In this document: positions 1 to 5,762 of the stretch, one piece after another
Numbering within the stretch: position 1 is the first letter of the stretch
Layout of the letters: each line of letters opens with the position of its first letter
Source: an uncultured Clostridium sp.
Lineage (GTDB): Bacteria; Bacillota; Clostridia; Lachnospirales; Lachnospiraceae
Direction: 5' to 3'
Length of the DNA: 5,762 bases
Assembly (NCBI GenBank): GCA_900540335.1
Contig: UQFC01000136.1
Span: 1-5,762, forward strand
Notes under the pieces: generated by a model
The model's input: the letters and a program-made list of their open reading frames with translations, nothing else
What the model was told of the DNA's origin: nothing
Database searches by the model: none
Position numbers and translations under genes: made by a program

Positions 1-43
1 CTGCTGCTCCAGTAGATTATCTATCTACTTTTGCAACAGCCCC
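1..43. mobile_element. Probable terminal end of an insertion sequence (partial)
   Basis: Positions 29-43 read TTTTGCAACAGCCCC, on the minus strand GGGGCTGTTGCAAAA. The core CTGTTGCAAA is shared with terminal inverted repeats of known insertion sequences; the IS6 family (IS26, IS257) contains it, and similar termini occur in other clostridial elements. Just inside it is a perfect 7-bp hairpin, AGTAGAT (11-17) and ATCTACT (23-29) with a 5-nt loop, followed by four Ts. This could end a transposase transcript arriving from the left. One forward frame stops at 13-15, which would fit a transposase ending there, but too little is present to identify a protein. The family, the other end and any target duplication lie outside the window. 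The call rests on the terminus motif alone, so it is tentative. Confidence 0.35.
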
Positions 44-57
44 TTTTCAGCAGTATA

Positions 58-71
58 AAAACATATGTTCG
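58..71 (-). promoter_or_regulatory. LexA (SOS) box-like palindrome upstream of the topoisomerase operon
   Basis: The minus strand reads CGAACATATGTTTT. Its core GAAC-ATAT-GTTT matches the Firmicute LexA operator GAAC-N4-GTTC at 7 of 8 defined positions. It lies about 20 bp upstream of the -35 hexamer of the operon promoter, so it is not in the usual blocking position for that promoter. It abuts a TATACT hexamer on the minus strand (57 to 52), as if it belonged to a leftward promoter, but no good leftward -35 is visible. LexA binding is inferred from the motif only, and a chance AT-rich palindrome remains possible. Confidence 0.35.
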
Positions 72-91
72 AAGTTTTTTTGAAGGAAGGC

Positions 92-121
92 TTGCAATTT
101 GCCTGTCATTTTGTTTATAAT
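92..121 (+). promoter_or_regulatory. Sigma-A-type promoter of the parE-parC operon
   Basis: A TTGCAA -35 (92-97) and a perfect TATAAT -10 (116-121) are separated by 18 bp. A T-rich run lies just upstream at 75-81. Transcription should start near 128, leaving a leader of under 30 nt before the parE start at 156. The leader holds GGAGGA (145-150), 5 nt from the ATG, and is too short for a riboswitch. Confidence 0.7.
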
Positions 122-155
122 AGCATGGGATTACAGGAAATAATGGAGGAATATC

Positions 156-2075
156 ATGGCAAAGACACAATATAATGCAGACAGTATTACCGTGCTGGAA
201 GGATTAGAGGCAGTCCGCAAGCGGCCCGGTATGTATATCGGAGGCGTAGGCACCAAGGGGCTGAATCACCTGATCTATGAGATTGTAGATAATGCGGTGG
301 ATGAGCACCTGGCCGGATACTGCAGCCAGATCCGGGTAACGCTGGAGGCGGACGGTTCCTGCACCGTAAGGGACAGCGGCCGTGGCATTCCTGTTGAAAT
401 GCATAAAAAGGGGGTTTCCGCGGAGCGTATTGTTCTTTCCACGCTTCATGCAGGCGGCAAATTTGACAATGATGCCTACAAAACAAGCGGAGGACTCCAC
501 GGCGTAGGCTCCTCTGTGGTGAATGCCTTATCTGCCAGAATGGATGTAAAGGTTTACAAAAACGGTTATATTCATCACGATGCCTACGAAAGAGGAATTC
601 CGGTTATTGCCCTGGAAAACGGCCTTCTGCCGACTCTGGGAAGAACAAAGGAAACGGGAACGGAGATTAATTTTCTTCCGGACGGGGAGATTTTTGAAAA
701 GACCCGGTTTAAGGCAGACTGGCTGAAAAGCCGTCTTCACGAGACCGCCTATCTGAACCCCGGTCTGACCATTTGTTATGCCAACCGCAGAGCAGGGGAA
801 GAGGAGGAGATCGTTTATCACGAGCCGGAAGGAATCATTTCTTATGTAAAAGAAATCAACAACGGAAAAAACGCGGTTCATGACCCTGTTTATTTTAAAA
901 GTGAAATAGATAAAATCGAGGTGGAGGTTGCCATTCAGTTTGTAGATACCTTTGAGGAAAATATTCTGGGCTTCTGCAACAATATTTTTACCCAGGAGGG
1001 CGGCACCCATCTGGTTGGCTTTAAAACAAGATTTACTCAGCTGATCAATTCCTATGCCAGAGAGCTGGGAATTCTGAAGGAGAAGGATCCCAATTTTACC
1101 GGCGCAGATACCAGAAACGGAATGACAGCCATTGTGGCAGTGAAGCATCCGGATCCGATATTTGAGGGCCAGACAAAGACCAAGCTGGCCAGCGCCGATG
1201 CGACGAAGGCTGTGTTTACGGTAACCGGAGATTTGCTGCAGCACTATTTTGACCGGAATGTGGAGGTTTTAAAATCGGTCATTGCCTGTGCGGAAAAATC
1301 TGCAAAAATTCGCAAGGCGGAGGAAAAGGCCAAGACCAATATGCTGACCAAATCCAGATTTTCTTTTGACAGCAATGGAAAGCTGGCCAACTGTGAAAGC
1401 CGGGATGCAGAGAAGTGTGAAATTTTTATAGTTGAGGGAGATTCTGCAGGCGGTTCTGCCAAGACAGCCAGAAACAGAATGTATCAGGCGATTCTTCCCA
1501 TCCGTGGAAAGATCCTGAATGTAGAAAAGGCATCCATGGACAAGGTACTGGCGAACGCGGAGATTAAAACCATGATCAATGCCTTTGGCTGCGGTTTTTC
1601 CGAGGGCTATGGCAATGATTTTGATATTTCAAAACTCCGGTATCATAAAATTATTCTGATGACGGATGCGGATGTGGACGGCAGCCACATTGATACCCTT
1701 CTTCTGACCTTTTTATACCGTTTTATGCCGGAGCTGATCTACAACGGCCATGTGTTTATTGCCATGCCGCCGCTTTACAAGGTGATTCCCTCCAGAGGGC
1801 AGGAGCAGTATCTTTATGATGACAAGGAGCTGGAGCGCTACCGGAAAACGCACACAGGGGAGTTCCGCCTGCAGCGGTACAAGGGTCTTGGTGAGATGGA
1901 TCCGGAGCAGCTCTGGGAGACAACCCTGGATCCGGAGCACCGGGTTTTGAAGCGGGTGGAGATTGAGGATGCCCGCATGGCTTCAGAGGTGACAGAAATG
2001 CTTATGGGCAGTGACGTTCCTCCCAGACGGAAATTTATTTACGACCACGCGGAAGAAGCGGAAATTGACGCATAA
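156..2075 (+). CDS. parE: Type IIA DNA topoisomerase B subunit (topoisomerase IV ParE, GyrB-like)
   Basis: This is the ATPase and metal-binding subunit of a cytoplasmic type IIA topoisomerase, acting as A2B2 with the product of the next gene. Its 639 residues match the short GyrB/ParE form. The GHKL ATPase comes first: RPGMYIG (23-29), general-base Glu42 and Asn46 in YEIVDNAVDE, Asp73 in DSGRGIP, and glycine-rich loop GGLHGVG (112-118). The transducer domain follows, with the QTK loop at 339-341, where Lys341 should contact the ATP phosphate. The TOPRIM domain has EGDSAGG (Glu427) and DADVD (Asp504, Asp506, Asp508), the expected magnesium ligands. The tail contains QRYKGLGEM (573-581). All key residues are intact. 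The start has GGAGGA at 5 nt. Some motifs, such as LNVEKA (454-459), are more typical of GyrB than ParE. The ParE name rests mainly on the partner subunit and on the expectation that gyrBA lies elsewhere, near dnaA. A divergent second gyrase is the alternative. Confidence 0.9.
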   Translation: MAKTQYNADSITVLEGLEAVRKRPGMYIGGVGTKGLNHLIYEIVDNAVDEHLAGYCSQIRVTLEADGSCTVRDSGRGIPVEMHKKGVSAERIVLSTLHAGGKFDNDAYKTSGGLHGVGSSVVNALSARMDVKVYKNGYIHHDAYERGIPVIALENGLLPTLGRTKETGTEINFLPDGEIFEKTRFKADWLKSRLHETAYLNPGLTICYANRRAGEEEEIVYHEPEGIISYVKEINNGKNAVHDPVYFKSEIDKIEVEVAIQFVDTFEENILGFCNNIFTQEGGTHLVGFKTRFTQLINSYARELGILKEKDPNFTGADTRNGMTAIVAVKHPDPIFEGQTKTKLASADATKAVFTVTGDLLQHYFDRNVEVLKSVIACAEKSAKIRKAEEKAKTNMLTKSRFSFDSNGKLANCESRDAEKCEIFIVEGDSAGGSAKTARNRMYQAILPIRGKILNVEKASMDKVLANAEIKTMINAFGCGFSEGYGNDFDISKLRYHKIILMTDADVDGSHIDTLLLTFLYRFMPELIYNGHVFIAMPPLYKVIPSRGQEQYLYDDKELERYRKTHTGEFRLQRYKGLGEMDPEQLWETTLDPEHRVLKRVEIEDARMASEVTEMLMGSDVPPRRKFIYDHAEEAEIDA

Positions 2076-2089
2076 GAAGGAGAAGGATC

Positions 2090-4324
2090 ATGGCAGAAAA
2101 AATATTAACTACAGAATTTTCAGAGGAAATGCAGCGCAGCTACCTGAACTACTCCATGAGTGTCATTACTGCGCGGGCCATTCCTGACGCCCGGGACGGA
2201 TTAAAGCCGGTTCAGCGCCGGGTTCTTTATGATATGAGTGAGCTGAAGCTGGGACACGACAAGCCTCACAGAAAGTCAGCACGTATTGTGGGCGATACCA
2301 TGGGTAAATATCATCCCCACGGCGACAGCTCCATTTACGACACCCTGGTTGTAATGTCCCAGGCCTTTAAAAAGGGCATGGCGCTGGTAGACGGCCATGG
2401 AAATTTCGGTTCCATTGAGGGGGACGGCGCGGCTGCTATGCGATATACAGAGGCGCGGCTTCAGAAATTTGCAGAAGAGGTTTACCTGAAGGATCTGGAT
2501 AAAACCGTAAATTTTGTCCCCAACTATGATGAGTCGGAAAAGGAACCGGAGGTTCTTCCTGTGCGGGTTCCCAACCTTTTGATCAACGGCTCCGAGGGAA
2601 TTGCCGTAGGAATGAGTACCAGCATTCCTCCCCACAATCTGGGTGAGGTGGTGGATCTGGTTCAGGCCTATATTGAACAGCCGGAAATGAGTATCGGCCA
2701 GATGATGGAGTATCTTCCCGGCCCGGATTTTCCTACCGGAGGCATTATTGCCAACAAAAAGGATCTGAAGGAAATCTATGAGACAGGCGTTGGCAAAATC
2801 AAGCTCCGCGGAAAGATTGAGGTGGAGCTGGGGCGGAGAAAGGCGGATCGGGATAAGCTGGTAATCAGTGAGATTCCCTATACCATGATTGGCGCCGGCA
2901 TAAATAAATTCCTTATGGATGTGGCAGATCTGGTGGAAAGCAAGAAGCTGCCTGATGTGGTGGATATTTCCAACCAGTCCAGCAAAGAGGGAATCCGCAT
3001 TGTTCTGGAGCTGAAAAAGGATGCGGACATTGACAAGATTAAAAATATTCTTTATAAAAAGACAAAGCTGGAGGATACCTTTGGGGTCAATATGCTGGCG
3101 ATTGCCCACGGACGGCCGGAAACCCTGAATCTGAAAGGGATTCTGGATCATTATCTGGAGTTCCAGTATGAGAATACGACCCGCAAATACAGGGCTCTTC
3201 TGGATAAGGAGCTGGAGCGGAAGGAAATCCGGGAAGGACTGATTCAGGCCTGCAATGTGATTGATCTGATTATTGCCATTTTACGGGGATCCAAAAATCT
3301 GAAGGATGCAAAGGCCTGTCTGATGTACGGAGACATATCCAGAATCCAGTTTAAACACCCCGGCTTTGAAGAGGATGCCAGACAGCTTCATTTTACAGAA
3401 AAGCAGGCGGCAGCCATTCTGGAAATGCGTCTCTACAAGCTGATCGGCCTGGAAATCATGGCTCTGGAAAAAGAATACAGGGAATGTCTGAAGAAGATTG
3501 CCCGTTATGAAAAGATTCTGAAAAGCCGTTCTGCCATGAATCAGGTGATTCTGGATGATTTGACCCAGATTAAAGAAGAGTTTGCTCTTCCCCGCCGCAC
3601 GGTGATTGAAGACGGCAAGGAGGCTGTTTATGAAGAGGCGCCGATGGAGGTGCAGGAGGTTGTATTTGTCATGGACCGGTTCGGCTACTGCAAGCTTCTG
3701 GATCGGCAGACCTATGACAGGAACCAGGAAACTGTGGATCAGGAGTATAAACACAGGATTCCCTGCCTGAATACAGATAAGATTTGTATTTTCACCAATA
3801 CAGGAAGTCTGCATCAGGTGAAGGTTATGGAAATACCTTTTGGAAAGCTTCGTGACAAGGGGACGCCGATTGATAATGTAAGCAAATATGACGGCAGCAA
3901 AGAGGAAATTGTCTTCCTTACCTGCTTTGGCCGTCTGACAGGGCAGATGCTTTTGTTTGCCACCAGAATGGGTATGATAAAGCAGGTTCCGGCTGAGGAA
4001 TTTATCACCAACAACAGGACTGTTGTGGCAACCAAGCTGCAGGAGGGAGATCAGGTATCTGTGATCCGGGTGATTGGAACAGAGACGGATCTGGTTCTTC
4101 AGACAACCGGCGATGTATTTCTGCGGTTTTCCATGGAGGAGATTCCGGAGATGAAGAAGGCTTCCCGCGGTGTGCGGGGAATTCGCATGAGCGAGGGTGA
4201 GGAACTGGAGGAGGTTTATTTTGTCAGCCAGAATCCGGTAATCACCTATAAAAAGAAAGAGGTTCATTTAAACCGCCTGAAAATAGCAAAGCGTGATGGA
4301 AAAGGAAGCAAGGTACGGCTGTAA
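2090..4324 (+). CDS. parC: Type IIA DNA topoisomerase A subunit (topoisomerase IV ParC, no GyrA box)
   Basis: This is the DNA breakage-reunion subunit, 744 residues, close to typical ParC length and shorter than most GyrA. It starts 14 nt after the parE stop, with AAGGAG (2077-2082) 7 nt before the ATG, so the two are co-translated from one mRNA. The winged-helix domain has PDARDGLKPVQRR (32-44), the quinolone-determining segment GKYHPHGDSSIYD (72-84), and catalytic Tyr119 preceded by Arg118 in AAAMRYTEA. PNLLINGSEGIAVGM (161-175) belongs to the tower region. A helical coiled-coil arm with a hydrophobic gate lies around 350-490. The C-terminal part (about 520-744) shows four to five beta-pinwheel-blade repeats, for example FTNTGSLHQVKV and LFATRMGMIKQV. 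No QRRGGKG-type GyrA box is present at blade one; only a degenerate ASRGVRGIRM (691-700) remains in a late blade. This favours decatenation over negative supercoiling. The core (IAVGM, IPPHNLGEV) is nevertheless GyrA-like, so some pipelines may name it gyrA. Confidence 0.88.
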   Translation: MAEKILTTEFSEEMQRSYLNYSMSVITARAIPDARDGLKPVQRRVLYDMSELKLGHDKPHRKSARIVGDTMGKYHPHGDSSIYDTLVVMSQAFKKGMALVDGHGNFGSIEGDGAAAMRYTEARLQKFAEEVYLKDLDKTVNFVPNYDESEKEPEVLPVRVPNLLINGSEGIAVGMSTSIPPHNLGEVVDLVQAYIEQPEMSIGQMMEYLPGPDFPTGGIIANKKDLKEIYETGVGKIKLRGKIEVELGRRKADRDKLVISEIPYTMIGAGINKFLMDVADLVESKKLPDVVDISNQSSKEGIRIVLELKKDADIDKIKNILYKKTKLEDTFGVNMLAIAHGRPETLNLKGILDHYLEFQYENTTRKYRALLDKELERKEIREGLIQACNVIDLIIAILRGSKNLKDAKACLMYGDISRIQFKHPGFEEDARQLHFTEKQAAAILEMRLYKLIGLEIMALEKEYRECLKKIARYEKILKSRSAMNQVILDDLTQIKEEFALPRRTVIEDGKEAVYEEAPMEVQEVVFVMDRFGYCKLLDRQTYDRNQETVDQEYKHRIPCLNTDKICIFTNTGSLHQVKVMEIPFGKLRDKGTPIDNVSKYDGSKEEIVFLTCFGRLTGQMLLFATRMGMIKQVPAEEFITNNRTVVATKLQEGDQVSVIRVIGTETDLVLQTTGDVFLRFSMEEIPEMKKASRGVRGIRMSEGEELEEVYFVSQNPVITYKKKEVHLNRLKIAKRDGKGSKVRL

Positions 4325-4426
4325 ACAGGGAAAAAGTGAAAAGTCTTTGCGTGACGAACGAATGTATTTATATAAAGGAGTTTGTCTGTGATAGAAAAAC
4401 AAGTGTATTTTTCTCGCGAATTCCTC

Positions 4427-4455
4427 TTGATTTTTTTCCAAAATAGGAGTAGTAT
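4427..4455 (+). promoter_or_regulatory. Probable asd promoter
   Basis: TTGATT (4427-4432) and TAGTAT (4450-4455) are separated by 17 bp, which fits a sigma-A promoter with a slightly weak -10. Transcription would start near 4462, giving a leader of about 90 nt. A weaker alternative promoter lies upstream: TTGCGT at 4347-4352, with TATATA (4369-4374) or TATAAA (4371-4376). No strong terminator separates parC from asd, so read-through from the topoisomerase operon may add to asd expression. Confidence 0.5.
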
Positions 4456-4461
4456 AGGTCA

Positions 4462-4551
4462 CATGTTTTTACCGTGGTTTCCGATAAGGCCATAAGCGTC
4501 ATCCGGCGCATCCGGGGACTGCAATATGAGGAGAATAAGGAGTGTACAATT
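4462..4551 (+). other. asd 5' leader, no riboswitch recognised
   Basis: This is the inferred untranslated leader of about 90 nt. Two small hairpins can be drawn: TGGTTT (4475-4480) with AGGCCA (4487-4492), which uses two G-U pairs, and CCGG (4503-4506) with CCGG (4512-4515). The leader is too short for a lysine riboswitch, which controls asd in some Firmicutes, and no T-box or terminator-antiterminator pair is visible. The short direct repeat ATCCGG at 4501-4506 and 4510-4515 looks incidental. Confidence 0.3.
4537..4542 (+). promoter_or_regulatory. Ribosome-binding site that fixes the asd start
   Basis: AAGGAG lies 9 nt before the ATG at 4552. The same frame stays open upstream to a GTG at 4474, but that codon has no Shine-Dalgarno sequence. 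The 26 residues it would add (arginine-rich, ending CTI) precede the point where the family's Rossmann fold begins. The ATG at 4552 is therefore the real start. Confidence 0.8.
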
Positions 4552-5637
4552 ATGGAAAAGAAATTGAAAGTCGGTGTATTAGGCGCTACCGGTATGGTAG
4601 GCCAGAGATTTATTTCCCTGCTGGAGAATCATCCGTGGTATGAGGTGGTTACGGTTGCTGCCAGCCCCCGTTCTGCCGGAAAGACCTACGAGGAGGCAGT
4701 AGGCGGACGCTGGAAAATGACGACTCCTATGCCTGAGGCAGTAAAGAAGCTGGTTGTTATGAATGTCAACGAGGTAGAGAAGGTTGCCGCCAGCGTGGAT
4801 TTTGTATTCAGCGCCGTTGATATGTCAAAAGATGAGATTAAGGCCATCGAGGAGGCTTATGCAAAGACAGAGACTCCCGTTGTTTCCAATAACAGCGCAC
4901 ACCGCTGGACTCCGGATGTTCCCATGGTTGTTCCGGAGGTGAATCCGGAGCATTTCCAGGTGATTGAATTCCAGAAGAAACGTCTGGGCACCACCAGAGG
5001 CTTCATTGCAGTAAAACCCAACTGCTCCATTCAGAGCTATGCTCCCGCTTTGACAGCATGGAAGGAATTCGAGCCATATGAAGTGGTAGCTACAACCTAC
5101 CAGGCAATTTCCGGCGCAGGAAAGACCTTCCAGGATTGGCCGGAGATGGAGGGCAACATTATCCCCTATATCGGCGGTGAGGAAGAAAAGAGCGAACAGG
5201 AGCCGCTGAGAATCTGGGGTAAGATTGAGGACGGCGTAATCGTAAAGGCTGCCGAGCCGGTGATTACCTGCCAGTGCATCCGTGTTCCTGTATTAAACGG
5301 TCATACAGCTGCCGTATTTGTAAAATTCCGTAAAAAGCCCACCAAAGAGGAGCTGATTGATCGTCTGGTAAGCTTTAAGGGACTTCCCCAGGAATTAGAG
5401 CTGCCCAGCGCACCGAAGCAGTTTATCCAGTATCTGGAGGAGGACAACCGTCCTCAGGTATCTCTGGATGTGGATTTTGAAAACGGAATGGGAATTTCCA
5501 TTGGCCGTCTGAGAGAAGATACGGTTTATGATTATAAGTTTGTAGGCCTGTCTCACAACACTGTCCGCGGCGCAGCCGGCGGAGCTGTTCTCTGTGCAGA
5601 GCTTCTGACTGCTCAGGGATATATTGCAGCAAAATAA
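4552..5637 (+). CDS. asd: Aspartate-semialdehyde dehydrogenase, archaeal/fungal-like class
   Basis: The enzyme reduces aspartyl-4-phosphate to L-aspartate 4-semialdehyde with NADPH, releasing phosphate, in the cytoplasm. It is the branch point to lysine/diaminopimelate, threonine and methionine. From the ATG at 4552 it has 361 residues, normal for the family. The N-terminal Rossmann domain carries GATGMVGQ (11-18) and SPRSAGK (38-44), the likely NADP-phosphate contact. Cys158 in KPNCSIQ is the catalytic thiol, Gln184 in TTYQAISGAG lies near the substrate, and Arg244 and His251 in RVPVLNGH supply substrate binding and the acid/base. The second Rossmann contact is NTVRGAAGGAV (336-346). The motifs SNNSAHR, RVPVxxGH and LPSAPKQF...EEDNRPQ match the archaeal/fungal type rather than the E. 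coli or B. subtilis type. The gene has its own promoter and terminator, so it appears monocistronic. No dapA, hom or lysC lies nearby. Confidence 0.93.
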   Translation: MEKKLKVGVLGATGMVGQRFISLLENHPWYEVVTVAASPRSAGKTYEEAVGGRWKMTTPMPEAVKKLVVMNVNEVEKVAASVDFVFSAVDMSKDEIKAIEEAYAKTETPVVSNNSAHRWTPDVPMVVPEVNPEHFQVIEFQKKRLGTTRGFIAVKPNCSIQSYAPALTAWKEFEPYEVVATTYQAISGAGKTFQDWPEMEGNIIPYIGGEEEKSEQEPLRIWGKIEDGVIVKAAEPVITCQCIRVPVLNGHTAAVFVKFRKKPTKEELIDRLVSFKGLPQELELPSAPKQFIQYLEEDNRPQVSLDVDFENGMGISIGRLREDTVYDYKFVGLSHNTVRGAAGGAVLCAELLTAQGYIAAK

Positions 5638-5656
5638 TTTGTTTCTATAAAGAATG

Positions 5657-5680
5657 CGGACTCTTCGGAGTCCGTTTTTT
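5657..5680 (+). terminator. Intrinsic terminator of asd
   Basis: A perfect 7-bp stem, CGGACTC (5657-5663) with GAGTCCG (5668-5674), is closed by a stable TTCG tetraloop and followed directly by six Ts (5675-5680). It begins 20 nt after the asd stop. This is a textbook Rho-independent terminator on the + strand. Confidence 0.93.
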
Positions 5681-5714
5681 GTTTCATAGGAAATTACGTC
5701 CTATGAAATAAAAA
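5676..5714. repeat. Long inverted repeat overlapping the asd terminator tail
   Basis: TTTCATAGGA (5682-5691) and TCCTATGAAA (5699-5708) form a perfect 10-bp inverted repeat around a 7-nt loop. Pairing extends outward through one G-T pair and five T-A pairs, so TTTTTGTTTCATAGGA (5676-5691) faces TCCTATGAAATAAAAA (5699-5714). The left arm thus includes most of the terminator's T-tract. No T-run follows on either strand, so it is not a second terminator of standard form. The arm symmetry suggests a dispersed intergenic repeat or a small mobile palindromic element, but copy number cannot be judged from one window. Confidence 0.6.
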
Positions 5715-5762
5715 CGCTCCGCGAGGATCGCCATGGGTTGGAAGAGAATTGGGCTGATGAGA

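Noticed and set aside
528..1244. 238-codon open frame on the minus strand inside parE
   Set aside because: It is antisense to a well-conserved gene, has no plausible ribosome site or recognisable domain, and is explained by codon bias of the forward gene.
2276..3151. 291-codon open frame on the minus strand inside parC
   Set aside because: Antisense shadow of the conserved cleavage domain; the translation is low-complexity and rich in His, Asn and Ile, with no recognisable motif.
3281..4267. 328-codon open frame on the minus strand inside parC
   Set aside because: Same reason: it mirrors the forward codon pattern, and no promoter or ribosome site supports it.
4393..4414. AGAAAAA / TTTTTCT hairpin as a terminator for parE-parC
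   Set aside because: The stem is almost entirely A-T, the loop is 8 nt, and no T-run follows the right arm, so it would be a poor terminator.
4481..4517. Resemblance of the asd leader to an enterobacterial REP sequence (GATAAGGC and ATCCGG blocks)
   Set aside because: The blocks do not form the REP stem, the similarity is short and the host appears to be a clostridium, so chance is the simplest explanation.
4474..4551. N-terminal extension of asd from GTG at 4474
   Set aside because: There is no Shine-Dalgarno sequence at the GTG, the added residues lie outside the family fold, and AAGGAG is correctly placed for the ATG at 4552.
4462..4551. Lysine riboswitch or T-box controlling asd
   Set aside because: The leader of about 90 nt is too short and lacks the conserved core elements of either.

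Overview
This 5.8-kb window looks like ordinary chromosome from a low-to-mid GC Firmicute of the Clostridia, most likely Lachnospiraceae. The reasons are strong AGGAG-type ribosome sites, sigma-A-like promoters, mixed codon use, and protein sequences that resemble gut clostridial homologues from memory. The genus cannot be fixed from the sequence alone. All three complete genes are on the + strand.

Layout. Positions 1-43 look like the outer end of an insertion sequence (TTTTGCAACAGCCCC terminus). Positions 44-155 hold a LexA/SOS-box-like palindrome and a good promoter. Positions 156-4324 are a two-gene operon encoding the B (ATPase/TOPRIM) and A (DNA cleavage) subunits of a type IIA DNA topoisomerase. 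The A subunit lacks the GyrA box, so I call the pair topoisomerase IV (parE-parC), although the catalytic cores carry several gyrase-like motifs. A 227-nt gap without a clear terminator carries the promoter and short leader of asd. Positions 4552-5637 encode aspartate-semialdehyde dehydrogenase of the archaeal/fungal-like sequence class. A clean UUCG-loop terminator follows, and then a perfect inverted repeat that overlaps the terminator's T-tract. The last ~50 nt hold no supported gene.

How the genes work together. The topoisomerase subunits form an A2B2 enzyme that passes one duplex through another using ATP, for decatenation and/or supercoil control. asd is metabolically unrelated: it supplies aspartate semialdehyde for lysine/diaminopimelate, threonine and methionine synthesis. 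It has its own promoter and terminator, so its position looks like simple adjacency.

I see no new multi-gene system here. The points worth a second look are the mixed gyrase/topoisomerase IV character, the SOS-like box between an IS end and the topoisomerase promoter, the archaeal/fungal-type Asd, and the inverted repeat after asd.
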